Below, piece after piece: positions 10,922-18,714 of a DNA stretch of 64,000 nucleotides (its first letter is position 1; each line of letters opens with the position of its first letter). This DNA is from Citrobacter amalonaticus (lineage in GTDB: Bacteria > Pseudomonadota > Gammaproteobacteria > Enterobacterales > Enterobacteriaceae). The stretch lies in contig NZ_PQMB01000001.1 of the NCBI RefSeq assembly GCF_002918555.1, positions 496,087 to 560,086 of the forward strand. Direction: 5' to 3'. A program made the translations under genes and the position numbers. Below the pieces are notes generated by a model. The model did not search any database. It was not told the DNA's origin and worked only from the letters and a program-made list of their open reading frames with translations.

Positions 10922-12324
10922 TGAAGTTCTGGCGACCCGGTATCACCGGCAAACTGTTTCTGGCGATTTTTGCCACCTGCATTGTGCTTCTCATCAGCAT
11001 GCACTGGGCCGTTCGCGTCAGCTTTGAACGTGGCTTTATCGATTACATAAAACACGGTAACGAACAGCGGCTACAGCTGCTCGGAGACGCCCTGGGCGAA
11101 CAGTACCAACTGCACGGTAGCTGGCGATTCCTGCGTAATAACGATCGCTTTGTTTTTCAGATCCTGCGTTCGCTGGAGCACGACGGCGACAGTGATAAGC
11201 CTGGTCCAGGTATGCCGCCACACGGCTGGCGCACCCAGTTTTGGGTAGTTGACCAAAGTGGCAACGTGCTGGTCGGCCCGCACGGTCCGGTCCCTCATGA
11301 TGGAACGCGCCGCGCCATTAACGTCAATGGCAATGACGTGGGCGCGGTGATTGCCTCCCCCGTTGAGCGTCTGACGCGCAACACGGATATTAATTTCGAC
11401 AAACAGCAGCGACGTACCAGCTGGCTTATCGTCGCGCTCTCAACCCTGCTGGCGGCGCTGGCCACTTTTCCCCTGGCGCGCGGATTACTGGCTCCGGTCA
11501 AACGCCTGGTGGAGGGTACCCATAAGCTGGCGGCGGGCGACTTCACCACCCGCGTGACCCCAACCAGTGCAGACGAGTTGGGCAAGCTGGCACAGGACTT
11601 TAATCAGCTCGCCAGCACGCTGGAAAAAAACCAGCAGATGCGCCGCGATTTTATGGCCGATATCTCCCATGAGCTGCGCACCCCGCTCGCCGTGTTACGC
11701 GGCGAACTGGAGGCTATCCAGGACGGCGTGCGTCAATTTACACCAGAATCTGTGGCCTCCCTGCAGGCGGAGGTCGGCACGCTGACCAAACTGGTGGACG
11801 ATCTGCATCAGCTTTCAATGTCTGATGAAGGTGCGCTGGCATATCAAAAAACCTCAGTGGATCTGATCCCTCTACTGGAAGTGGCAGGCGGCGCATTTCG
11901 CGAGCGTTTCGCCAGCCGCGGGCTGACGCTGAAGTTTTCACTGCCGGACAGCGCGATCGTGTTTGGCGATCCCGATCGTCTGATGCAGCTTTTTAATAAT
12001 CTGCTGGAAAACAGTCTGCGCTACACCGACAGCGGTGGCAGCCTGCATATCAGCGCCGGACAGTCAGATAAAAAGGTCTTGTTAACCTTTGCCGACACCG
12101 CACCTGGCGTGAGTGACGAGCAGCTGAATAAATTATTCGAACGTTTTTACCGTGCAGAAGGTTCCCGCAACCGGGCCAGCGGCGGATCGGGCCTGGGACT
12201 GGCCATTTGCGTCAACATCGTACAGGCGCATAATGGCCAGATCCGGGTAGCCCATTCGCCTTTTGGCGGCGTTAGCATTACAGTAGAGCTACCGCTGGAA
12301 CACGACTTACAGAGAGATGTATGA
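10921..12324 (+). CDS. baeS: BaeS, envelope-stress sensor histidine kinase
   Basis: Inner-membrane sensor of 467 aa: TM1 at about residues 11-30, a periplasmic sensor domain, TM2 at about 168-187, HAMP linker, HisKA domain with phospho-acceptor His250 ([12 protein letters not shown]), and an HATPase domain with an N box ([10 protein letters not shown]) and a G box ([10 protein letters not shown]). It responds to envelope-damaging agents such as indole, tannin and excess metals and phosphorylates BaeR. It overlaps mdtD by one base and baeR by four (ATGA), so all six genes form one operon. Confidence 0.96.
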   Translation: MKFWRPGITGKLFLAIFATCIVLLISMHWAVRVSFERGFIDYIKHGNEQRLQLLGDALGEQYQLHGSWRFLRNNDRFVFQILRSLEHDGDSDKPGPGMPPHGWRTQFWVVDQSGNVLVGPHGPVPHDGTRRAINVNGNDVGAVIASPVERLTRNTDINFDKQQRRTSWLIVALSTLLAALATFPLARGLLAPVKRLVEGTHKLAAGDFTTRVTPTSADELGKLAQDFNQLASTLEKNQQMRRDFMADISHELRTPLAVLRGELEAIQDGVRQFTPESVASLQAEVGTLTKLVDDLHQLSMSDEGALAYQKTSVDLIPLLEVAGGAFRERFASRGLTLKFSLPDSAIVFGDPDRLMQLFNNLLENSLRYTDSGGSLHISAGQSDKKVLLTFADTAPGVSDEQLNKLFERFYRAEGSRNRASGGSGLGLAICVNIVQAHNGQIRVAHSPFGGVSITVELPLEHDLQRDV

Positions 12325-13043
12325 CTGAGTTACCCATTGATGAAAACACGCCGCGCATCCTGATCGTGGAAGATGAACCCAAACTGGGACAGTTGCTAAT
12401 CGACTATCTGAAAGCCGCGAGCTATGCTCCAACGTTAATCAGCCATGGCGATCGGGTACTGCCGTATGTGCGACAGACCCCACCCGACCTGATCCTGCTG
12501 GACCTGATGCTGCCAGGCACTGACGGTCTGACATTATGTCGGGAGATCCGCCGTTTCTCCGAAGTGCCCGTGGTAATGGTGACAGCAAAAATCGAAGAGA
12601 TAGATCGCCTGCTGGGGCTGGAAATTGGCGCTGATGATTACATCTGCAAACCTTATAGCCCGCGCGAAGTTGTCGCCCGCGTAAAAACCATTCTGCGCCG
12701 CTGCAAGCCACAGCGTGTCCTGGAGCAGATGGACGCCGATAGCCCGCTGATTATCGATGAAGGCCGCTTTCAGGCCTCCTGGCGTGGGAAACTGCTCGAT
12801 CTCACTCCAGCGGAGTTCCGTCTGCTTAAAACGCTTTCTCATGAGCCAGGGAAAGTCTTCTCCCGCGAGCAGTTGCTCAATCATCTCTACGACGATTATC
12901 GCGTGGTGACTGACCGCACAATTGACAGTCACATCAAAAACCTGCGCCGCAAGCTGGAATCTCTTGACGAAGAACAGTCGTTTATTCGTGCGGTGTATGG
13001 CGTGGGATATCGCTGGGAAGCCGATGCCTGTCGGATTGCCTGA
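12321..13043 (+). CDS. baeR: BaeR, OmpR-family response regulator
   Basis: A 240-aa regulator with a receiver domain (acidic residues in VEDEP, phospho-acceptor Asp61 in [10 protein letters not shown], conserved Lys in CKPYSPRE) and a C-terminal winged helix ([15 protein letters not shown]). It activates mdtABCD, acrD and spy in relatives. It is the last gene of the operon. E. coli has yegP next; here only 121 bases separate baeR from yegQ and yegP is absent. Confidence 0.96.
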   Translation: MTELPIDENTPRILIVEDEPKLGQLLIDYLKAASYAPTLISHGDRVLPYVRQTPPDLILLDLMLPGTDGLTLCREIRRFSEVPVVMVTAKIEEIDRLLGLEIGADDYICKPYSPREVVARVKTILRRCKPQRVLEQMDADSPLIIDEGRFQASWRGKLLDLTPAEFRLLKTLSHEPGKVFSREQLLNHLYDDYRVVTDRTIDSHIKNLRRKLESLDEEQSFIRAVYGVGYRWEADACRIA

Positions 13044-13164
13044 CGGTACTTCCCTTTACCTCTCCCCCCCACGGCGCTACAATGCCCGCCCTTAATGTGG
13101 GGGCACTCCCCTAACCGCTTCATCAGGTGAAGCGGATCTGACCTGTCATCAGAACGAGAAAATT

Positions 13165-14526
13165 ATGTTTAAACCGGAACTCCTTTCCCCGGCGGGAACG
13201 CTGAAAAATATGCGTTATGCTTTCGCGTATGGCGCAGATGCCGTCTATGCGGGCCAACCGCGTTACTCTCTGCGCGTGCGCAACAACGAATTCAATCACG
13301 AGAACCTGCAGCTCGGCATTAATGAAGCCCATGAGCTTGGTAAAAAATTCTACGTGGTGGTCAATATCGCGCCGCATAACGCAAAGCTGAAAACCTTCAT
13401 TCGCGATCTCAAACCGGTAGTGGAAATGGGGCCCGATGCGCTGATCATGTCCGATCCGGGTCTTATCATGCTGGTGCGTGAAAACTTCCCGGATATGCCG
13501 ATTCATCTCTCTGTTCAGGCCAACGCGGTAAACTGGGCAACGGTTAAGTTCTGGCATCAGATGGGGCTGAGCCGTGTGATTCTCTCACGTGAACTGTCGC
13601 TGGAAGAGATTGAAGAGATCCGCCAGCAGGTACCCGATATGGAGATTGAGATCTTCGTTCACGGCGCATTGTGTATGGCCTACTCCGGCCGCTGCCTGCT
13701 CTCCGGTTATATCAACAAGCGCGACCCGAACCAGGGAACCTGCACCAACGCCTGCCGTTGGGAGTATAAGGTGCAGGAAGGGAAAGAAGATGTGGTGGGC
13801 AACATCGTTCATAAATACGAACCGATTCCGGTGCAAAACGTTGAGCCGACGCTGGGTATCGGCGCACCAACCGATAAAGTTTTCATGATTGAAGAAGCCC
13901 AGCGTCCGGGTGAATACATGACCGCGTTCGAAGATGAGCACGGCACCTACATCATGAACTCGAAAGATCTGCGAGCAATTGCCCACGTCGAACGTCTGAC
14001 TCAAATGGGCGTACACTCGCTGAAGATTGAAGGCCGTACTAAATCCTTTTACTACTGCGCGCGCACCGCTCAGGTCTATCGAAAAGCCATTGATGATGCT
14101 GCCGCAGGTAAACCCTTTGATACCAGCCTGCTCGAAACACTGGAAGGTCTGGCGCATCGCGGTTACACCGAGGGCTTTTTGCGTCGTCATACCCACGACG
14201 ATTACCAGAATTACGAATACGGCTACTCAGTATCCGAACGTCAGCAATTCGTTGGGGAATTCACCGGTGAGCGTAAGGGCCTCCTTGCCGCCGTCGCCGT
14301 GAAAAACAAATTCTCGCTCGGCGACAGCCTGGAGCTGATGACCCCGCAGGGCAATGTGAATTTCACCCTGGAACAGATGAATAACGCCAAAGGCGAGCCG
14401 ATGCCCGTTGCGCCTGGTGACGGTTACACCGTCTGGATCCCGGTACCGCAGGATATGAATCTGGATTATGCGTTGTTAATGCGCAATTTTTCAGGTGAAT
14501 CGACGCGTAATCCCCACGGTAAGTAG
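13165..14526 (+). CDS. yegQ: YegQ/TrhP, U32-family tRNA hydroxylation protein
   Basis: A 453-aa member of the peptidase U32 family with the family signature EIEIFVHGALCMAYSGRCLL and the following cysteine cluster (GTCTNACRWEY) that probably binds an iron-sulfur cluster. In E. coli this protein (TrhP) is needed, with prephenate-derived chemistry, for 5-hydroxyuridine formation at tRNA position 34; protease activity is not expected. The length matches E. coli. The leader at 13044-13164 holds a TACAAT box at about 13078 and a hairpin (CCGCTTCATCAGGTGAAGCGG) just before the start region. Confidence 0.94.
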   Translation: MFKPELLSPAGTLKNMRYAFAYGADAVYAGQPRYSLRVRNNEFNHENLQLGINEAHELGKKFYVVVNIAPHNAKLKTFIRDLKPVVEMGPDALIMSDPGLIMLVRENFPDMPIHLSVQANAVNWATVKFWHQMGLSRVILSRELSLEEIEEIRQQVPDMEIEIFVHGALCMAYSGRCLLSGYINKRDPNQGTCTNACRWEYKVQEGKEDVVGNIVHKYEPIPVQNVEPTLGIGAPTDKVFMIEEAQRPGEYMTAFEDEHGTYIMNSKDLRAIAHVERLTQMGVHSLKIEGRTKSFYYCARTAQVYRKAIDDAAAGKPFDTSLLETLEGLAHRGYTEGFLRRHTHDDYQNYEYGYSVSERQQFVGEFTGERKGLLAAVAVKNKFSLGDSLELMTPQGNVNFTLEQMNNAKGEPMPVAPGDGYTVWIPVPQDMNLDYALLMRNFSGESTRNPHGK

Positions 14527-14560
14527 TTAATCCGGGTTATTTTTTACAATGGGATGATTC

Positions 14561-14603
14561 TTAGAAATTGATCACATACCGCTTCGTTTAATGAGGGTAT
14601 TAT
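14561..14603 (+). promoter_or_regulatory. cyaR promoter with CRP site
   Basis: A CRP half-palindrome pair, TTAGA-6 nt-TCACA at 14561-14576, is centred about 42 bases before the cyaR start, and a -10 hexamer TATTAT lies at 14598-14603. This is class II geometry and agrees with the known CRP-cAMP activation of cyaR. Confidence 0.75.
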
Positions 14604-14610
14604 CCATCCT

Positions 14611-14696
14611 GCTGAAAAACATAACCCATAAATGCTAGCTGTACCAGGAACCACCTCCTTAGCCTGCGTAATCTCCCTTACGCAGGCTTATTTTTT
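14611..14696 (+). ncRNA. cyaR: CyaR (RyeE), Hfq-dependent regulatory sRNA
   Basis: An 86-nt RNA starting GCTGAAAAACATAACCCATA and carrying the single-stranded CACCTCCTTA seed that pairs with Shine-Dalgarno regions of targets such as ompX, luxS, nadE and yqaE. It ends in an intrinsic terminator (stem GCCTGCGTAA/TTACGCAGGC then TATTTTTT). Its place just downstream of yegQ is the same as in E. coli. The terminator doubles as the P2 attachment core. Confidence 0.95.
14670..14696 (-). other. P2-type phage attachment core (attB/attL) in the cyaR terminator
   Basis: On the reverse strand this 27-base stretch starts AAAAAATAAGCCTGCG and matches the recalled P2 core at 25 of 27 positions; the two differences swap a paired position of the terminator stem. 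Fragments of P2 ogr, V and int lie to its right, in the order expected if this is the left prophage junction. No second copy of the core is seen near the int fragment, so the right junction appears to be lost. Confidence 0.85.
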
Positions 14697-14850
14697 CCTG
14701 TAATCCACTGAAATAAATGGATTTGTTTCAGGTCACGTCCACATATTGACCACATCGAATAAAAGAAACCACGCAATATCGGGGGCTCTTTTTTCACATC
14801 AAGAGCTGTTGTTGCCTTGCCCAGGTCGGGTGAGGTAAAACCAGAACTAC

Positions 14851-14949
14851 TTAGACCGGCTTCACAATGAAGTGCTCGACCGTCTTGGTCGTGACGAACG
14901 TGCAGCTACAATTAATATTTGTGTACTGGTGATAACGCTCCTTTGTCGT
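14851..14949 (-). pseudogene. ogr: C-terminal fragment of P2 Ogr late-gene activator
   Basis: The frame ending at the TAA complement at 14851 reads ITDTTKERYHQYTNINCSCT and continues FVTTKTVEHFIVKPV. This matches the middle and end of Ogr/Delta zinc-finger activators (ITDTTKERYHQCQNVNCSAT). The first cysteine of the second zinc pair is Tyr here, and the N-terminal cysteine pair is gone because the sequence runs directly into gene V at about 14950. It cannot be functional. Confidence 0.85.
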
Positions 14950-15225
14950 ATCGGTAATCAGCTTGTGGGTGCAGGATGGTCATCAGAGAAAATGGCAGGC
15001 AGCACAAACGTGGTATCAACTCACAAACCTGCTCGTCAACGGAAGGAACCCACCAGATGCGTGAACGCCTGGCACGGGAGAAGCCAGTCGGTGACAATCC
15101 CACCGGACTGCACACGGCAGCGACCCGCATCAAGATCAGTCTCGATGATGACGCCAGTGCAGATCGGTGCGGATCAGATAGTGCAGCAGGCGGGCCATAT
15201 CTTGCATTTTTTTCAATGTGTTCAT
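14950..15225 (-). pseudogene. V: N-terminal fragment of P2 gpV baseplate spike protein, frameshifted
   Basis: Starting from ATG at 15225 the reverse strand reads MNTLKKMQDMARLLHYLIRT, then in another frame ETDLDAGRCRVQSGGIVTDW, then RARRSRIWWVPSVDEQV, then TFVLPAIFSDDHPAPTS. These follow one another along P2 gpV (MNTLANIQELARALRNMIRT ... ETDLNAGRCRVQTGG ... GRSRTWWAPSVGEQV ... AFVLPGIYSGDNPSPS). At least three frame changes are present, and the fragment stops at the ogr junction. Confidence 0.85.
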
Positions 15226-15560
15226 GAAAAAGAGAATGCAATTGATGGGGATCGATAGCCAACCCATTAGTTGGTCAGAGAGTTAGTACAACATGATATG
15301 AAACCATCGAAAAAATAATGCAATATCCCAATAGATTAAATTGAGGTCCAGGGATGAGAGTCTGTAAATGTTAATGGGGGGAATAATAGCATCATGTGTT
15401 AAGCTTTAATAAAGTTGACTGCGACAGAAATTTGTCAAAGTTTTTAAAAGATATCATCTAACTGCCATGTTGCCAGATAATGTATTCCGTCAATTCAAGA
15501 CTTGCCATCAGTGCCTGTGATGACAAATCCATAGAAAAATGAAGTATCTCGCCCTATATA
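15226..15560. other. AT-rich stretch without a recognisable gene
   Basis: This 335-base stretch separates the gene V fragment from the unknown gene at 15561-16298. It is clearly richer in A and T than the flanking core genes. No ORF with a plausible start, no tRNA and no clear terminator is seen. Confidence 0.6.
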
Positions 15561-16298
15561 TTACTTTCTATTTCTATTGACTTGAGATAGTAATTGAGAC
15601 AGGGAAGGGAATTTTCTTCTAAGATTTTTTAGCTCATCATTTGAGAATGTTATATCTGGTAATGGGTCAGTGTAGTCTTCATTCCATTCAATAAACTTGT
15701 GAATGGCATAGATTGATGATTCTGCGATAGGCTCACGATCAAAAATATTCCATGAGTTGAATTTTTCAACCCCATCGCAGTAGTAACTCCATGCAAAATC
15801 TTTGATCAGATTTCTAAACTTAGATCTCCAATATTCTTTTTCCTCAAGAAATGATTCTTTGTGTGAGTCCATAATGATCTTATTGCCTAATCGTTCAGCT
15901 ATTCCAATGAGTCTGGCTGCTGTCAACCATGTCATTCTGTCATTTGGTGGAGCTTCCTGTCCATTTTTAGGCTCAAAAGTTTCAAATGCGCGCTTCAAAT
16001 ACTCTTTGGCATCCTTAAAATAGTCCTCAGACATATGACGTCTTAAATTATAAATCAGCGTGGTAAGGGTTGCCATTGCTGCTAACAGAGCCACAAAACC
16101 AACGTAATGATCGCCTTCGGCATTTATGAATAATCTGACTAAGAAGAAAGCAAAAAAAGCAAGGCAAAATAAACAAAAAAAGTAAAAAATGATATTTATA
16201 AATGAAAAGGGCCTTAGCCATCGCACCATCTTTTTAAATTTTTCATAAAACTGGCTATCAACAAAATCATCCGCCATATTTTCAAATAACTCACGCAT
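15561..16298 (-). CDS. Unknown two-transmembrane protein, P2 prophage cargo
   Basis: I do not recognise the family. The 245-aa product has an amphipathic N-terminus, two close membrane helices (about residues 31-57 and 64-85) and a C-terminal, mostly helical, charged domain of about 155 residues containing TWLTAARLIGIAERLG (about 123-138). It begins at an ATG with a GGAGAG site 11 bases upstream, and a truncated ORF ends 5 bases before that ATG, so it was probably the second gene of an operon. Its low GC contrasts with its neighbours. It is full-length while all phage genes around it are broken, which suggests selection for its own function. Two-TM proteins with helical tails occur among phage-defence and SLATT-type effectors, but that is only a suggestion. 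Confidence 0.75.
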   Translation of the reverse strand: MRELFENMADDFVDSQFYEKFKKMVRWLRPFSFINIIFYFFCLFCLAFFAFFLVRLFINAEGDHYVGFVALLAAMATLTTLIYNLRRHMSEDYFKDAKEYLKRAFETFEPKNGQEAPPNDRMTWLTAARLIGIAERLGNKIIMDSHKESFLEEKEYWRSKFRNLIKDFAWSYYCDGVEKFNSWNIFDREPIAESSIYAIHKFIEWNEDYTDPLPDITFSNDELKNLRRKFPSLSQLLSQVNRNRK

Positions 16299-16303
16299 AT
16301 TAG

Positions 16304-16375
16304 CTATGTCTCTCCGTTAAGTTCTCTAAGGATGATATCGGCAATCATTCTAGTATCTTTACTATTAAAGTCCAT
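16304..16375 (-). pseudogene. Truncated ORF (3' end of a lost gene) upstream of the cargo gene
   Basis: The frame reads MDFNSKDTRMIADIILRELN plus GET and stop at 16304. There is no ribosome site before the ATG at 16375, and the sequence upstream becomes integrase DNA at about 16376, so this looks like the tail of a larger protein cut at a deletion junction. Its stop lies 5 bases before the ATG of the 245-aa membrane protein, the spacing of a co-translated pair. Confidence 0.45.
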
Positions 16376-16377
16376 TG

Positions 16378-16672
16378 ATGAAGGAAATGAAACCCGATCT
16401 ACCGGCAGGACAGGCAACGCATACATTACGTCACAGCTTCGCCACCCATTTCATGATCAACGGGGGAGCATCATCACCTGCAACGAATCCTGGGTCATTT
16501 GCGAATTGTGCAGACAATGATCTATGCGCACTTTGCCCCGGAATACTTGCAGGGCACGATCTCACACAATCCTTTGAGGGGTGGCCTTGAGGCCCAGAGT
16601 GTCCACCGACGGGTCACTAAATATGGCTTTCAATGGTCTTATGTGCCTCACAAACCCGCATTGCACCATTGA
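16378..16672 (+). pseudogene. int: C-terminal fragment of P2-type tyrosine integrase
   Basis: The sequence reads MKEMKPDLPAGQATHTLRHS then FATHFMINGG, then after a shift LQRILGHLRIVQTMIYAHFA and PEYLQGTISHNPLRGG. This is close to P2 Int (MKAIKPDLPMGQATHALRHS ... LQRILGHTRIEQTMVYAHFA). The HxxR motif and the catalytic tyrosine (TMIYAHF) are both visible but in different frames: one G and one C appear to be missing at about 16459-16472. The N-terminal two-thirds are deleted. After about 16604 the sequence no longer resembles P2 Int. Confidence 0.9.
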
Positions 16673-16803
16673 AAGCCAGTACCGACAAGGGGCGTACACG
16701 CCCTTTTGGATAAATATTCATTTTTCAGCCTGTTCTGACCCCTCTTTTCCCGTTCTGCTATACACTTTCTTCTTATCTGACAAAAACATAAAGGCATAGA
16801 AGG

Positions 16804-17703
16804 ATGGCTAATTTCCCCGCCAGCTTACTGATTCTGAATGGCAAAAGTACCGATAACCAACCCCTGCGCGATGCCATCACGCTTTTGCGCGATGAGGGGA
16901 TGGAGATTCACGTGCGTGTCACCTGGGAAAAAGGCGATGCCCGACGCTACGTTGATGAGGCGCGCCAGCTTGGCGTTGCGACGATCATTGCGGGGGGTGG
17001 TGACGGTACCATTAACGAAGTCTCCGCAGCGCTGATTCTGTGCCAGGGGGAGTCTGTTCCAGCTCTCGGCATTCTGCCGCTCGGCACCGCTAATGATTTC
17101 GCCACCAGCGCAGGTATTCCGCAGGAGCTGGATAAGGCTCTGAAGCTTGCCATTGCCGGAAACGCCGTTGAGATTGATATGGCTCAGGTCAACGATAAAA
17201 CCTGCTTTATCAATATGGCAACGGGGGGTTTTGGAACACGGATCACCACCGAAACGCCTGAAAAACTGAAAGCTGCCCTGGGCGGCGTCTCCTATTTGAT
17301 CCACGGATTAATGCGGATGGACACCCTGAAACCTGACCGCTGTGAAATCCGCGGCGAGAACTTTCACTGGCAAGGTGATGCGCTGGTGATTGGCATTGGG
17401 AATGGGCGCCAGGCCGGAGGAGGTCAGCAGCTCTGCCCGGAGGCGTTGATCAATGATGGATTGCTGCAATTACGCATTTTTACCGGCGAAGAACTTCTGC
17501 CCGCGCTGTTTTCCAGCCTGAAACCGCAGGAGGAAAACCCCAATATTATCGACGGGGCTTCATCATGGTTTGATATTCAGGCTCCACATGAGATCACCTT
17601 CAATCTGGACGGGGAGCCGCTAAGCGGACAGTCATTTCATATCGAGATCCTGCCCGCCGCGCTGCGCTGTCGGTTACCCCCGGACTGCCCGCTGCTGCGT
17701 TAA
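16804..17703 (+). CDS. yegS: YegS, lipid kinase of the diacylglycerol kinase family
   Basis: A 299-aa protein, the length of E. coli YegS, with the nucleotide-binding [10 protein letters not shown] motif at residues about 62-71, PLGTANDFA, and C-terminal [10 protein letters not shown]-type residues ([11 protein letters not shown]) of the DAGK catalytic fold. E. coli YegS phosphorylates phosphatidylglycerol in vitro. A GAAGG ribosome site precedes the ATG. The promoter must lie in the short stretch after the int relic; TATACACT occurs at about 16759. Confidence 0.94.
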   Translation: MANFPASLLILNGKSTDNQPLRDAITLLRDEGMEIHVRVTWEKGDARRYVDEARQLGVATIIAGGGDGTINEVSAALILCQGESVPALGILPLGTANDFATSAGIPQELDKALKLAIAGNAVEIDMAQVNDKTCFINMATGGFGTRITTETPEKLKAALGGVSYLIHGLMRMDTLKPDRCEIRGENFHWQGDALVIGIGNGRQAGGGQQLCPEALINDGLLQLRIFTGEELLPALFSSLKPQEENPNIIDGASSWFDIQAPHEITFNLDGEPLSGQSFHIEILPAALRCRLPPDCPLLR

Positions 17704-17730
17704 TCCCCTCGTCATACTATTCATCCCGCT

Positions 17731-17752
17731 CTCCCGCGCGCTTTCGCGGGAG
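17731..17752. terminator. Hairpin between convergent yegS and gatR
   Basis: CTCCCGCG-CGCTTT-CGCGGGAG forms an 8-bp GC-rich stem between the convergent 3' ends of yegS and gatR. It lacks a clear T tract on either strand, so it may be a weak or factor-assisted bidirectional terminator. Confidence 0.5.
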
Positions 17753-17771
17753 TCACGCAGATTGCCGCGAA

Positions 17772-18545
17772 TTAAACGACAATTAACTGGATATGCGTAT
17801 TTATTAACGACGCTTTATCCCGCTCGCTAATCGCGTCATCCGTAATAACGCAATCAATCTTCTCTATTGGCAGAACCTGGTTGTACCCGCGACGGTTAAA
17901 TTTGGTCGAATCCAGAACCGCAACAACGTTATTCGCGGCGCAAACCATAGCGCCGCTGATGGAATACCCTTCGTTGAACGTGGTTATACCATTAACCGCA
18001 TCAATACCATCAGCGCCAACAAACATGATATCGGCATTAATATCCTGCAAAGAGCGTTCAGCAATAGCCCCATGCATGGAACGCGTTTTATGGCGTACCG
18101 TTCCGCCACACACAACCAGGGTAATATCTTTATTTTCTGATAACGCAAAGGCCGCGGGCAGACTATTCGTAATAACGGTGATATTTTTTGCCGTCATTAA
18201 CTCTTCAGCAATTAGCATCGTTGTACTGCCGCTGTCGAGAATGATGGTCATCCCTTCATTGATCATTTTTAACGCGGCCTGGGCAATTCTGTTTTTTGGC
18301 GCACTGGCTAACTGAAACCGCTCCTTAAACCCGATCTCCTGCATTTCCGTCTCGACATTGCCGGTCGTTATTTTTGCGGCCCCGCCGTGAAAGCGCGTCA
18401 CTACCCCTTTTTTTTCAAGAAAGCGCAAATCGGCGCGGATCGTCGCTTCAGAGGTGGAGTAAATGTTCGAAAGATCCTGAACCAGCACCGTGCCCTGTTC
18501 GTTCACCTGCTGAATAATCTTGTTCCTTCGTTCGAATGAATTCAT
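17772..18545 (-). CDS. gatR: GatR, DeoR-family repressor of galactitol operon
   Basis: A 257-aa DeoR-type regulator: an N-terminal helix-turn-helix (NKIIQQVNEQGTVLVQDLSN ... TSEATIRADLRFLEKKGVV) and a sugar-phosphate sensing domain (TIILDSGSTTMLIAEELM ... VVCGGTVRHKT). The gene is intact, whereas K-12 gatR is broken by an insertion, so the operon here is probably inducible by galactitol. It reads in the same direction as gatYZABCD and lies 169 bases after gatD. Confidence 0.93.
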   Translation of the reverse strand: MNSFERRNKIIQQVNEQGTVLVQDLSNIYSTSEATIRADLRFLEKKGVVTRFHGGAAKITTGNVETEMQEIGFKERFQLASAPKNRIAQAALKMINEGMTIILDSGSTTMLIAEELMTAKNITVITNSLPAAFALSENKDITLVVCGGTVRHKTRSMHGAIAERSLQDINADIMFVGADGIDAVNGITTFNEGYSISGAMVCAANNVVAVLDSTKFNRRGYNQVLPIEKIDCVITDDAISERDKASLINTHIQLIVV

Positions 18546-18714
18546 TGTGATTTACCCATTTTCAATTGCGCATAGTGTAAACGAAGGGAGGCTAATGGTG
18601 AATGATGAATGGTTTGTTTTGGCTACCCTGAAGAGTTCGGGTCACAAGATAGCCAACGCACCCACAACCTGAACGATGACGAGTGCAGGGCCGGCGTGAT
18701 ACCGGCCCGAACCG

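Larger units (their letters stand above)
14670..16672. mobile_element. Degenerate P2-like prophage remnant with cargo gene
   Basis: About 2 kb between cyaR and yegS. From left to right: att core, C-terminal ogr piece (minus), N-terminal gene V piece (minus), an AT-rich non-coding stretch, an intact unknown gene (minus), a truncated ORF (minus), and the C-terminal part of a P2 integrase (plus). In an integrated P2 the ogr end and the int end flank the prophage, so this is a deletion derivative that lost nearly all phage genes but kept both ends and a cargo gene. E. coli K-12 also carries a P2 relic (ogrK) at this site. Confidence 0.88.

Noticed and set aside
14872-15262. Overlapping 83-128 codon frames on both strands in the prophage scar
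   Set aside because: They are shifted readings through the ogr and gene V fragments; the real homology changes frame several times.
16624-16678. 13-bp perfect inverted repeat as a terminator or IS end
   Set aside because: The 29-base loop and lack of a T tract argue against a terminator, and no transposase or target duplication is seen; kept only as a breakpoint note.
18688-18708. GGGCCGG/CCGGCCC stem after gatD as an intrinsic terminator
   Set aside because: No T tract follows on the gatD strand, and gatR reads on in the same direction, so function is unclear.
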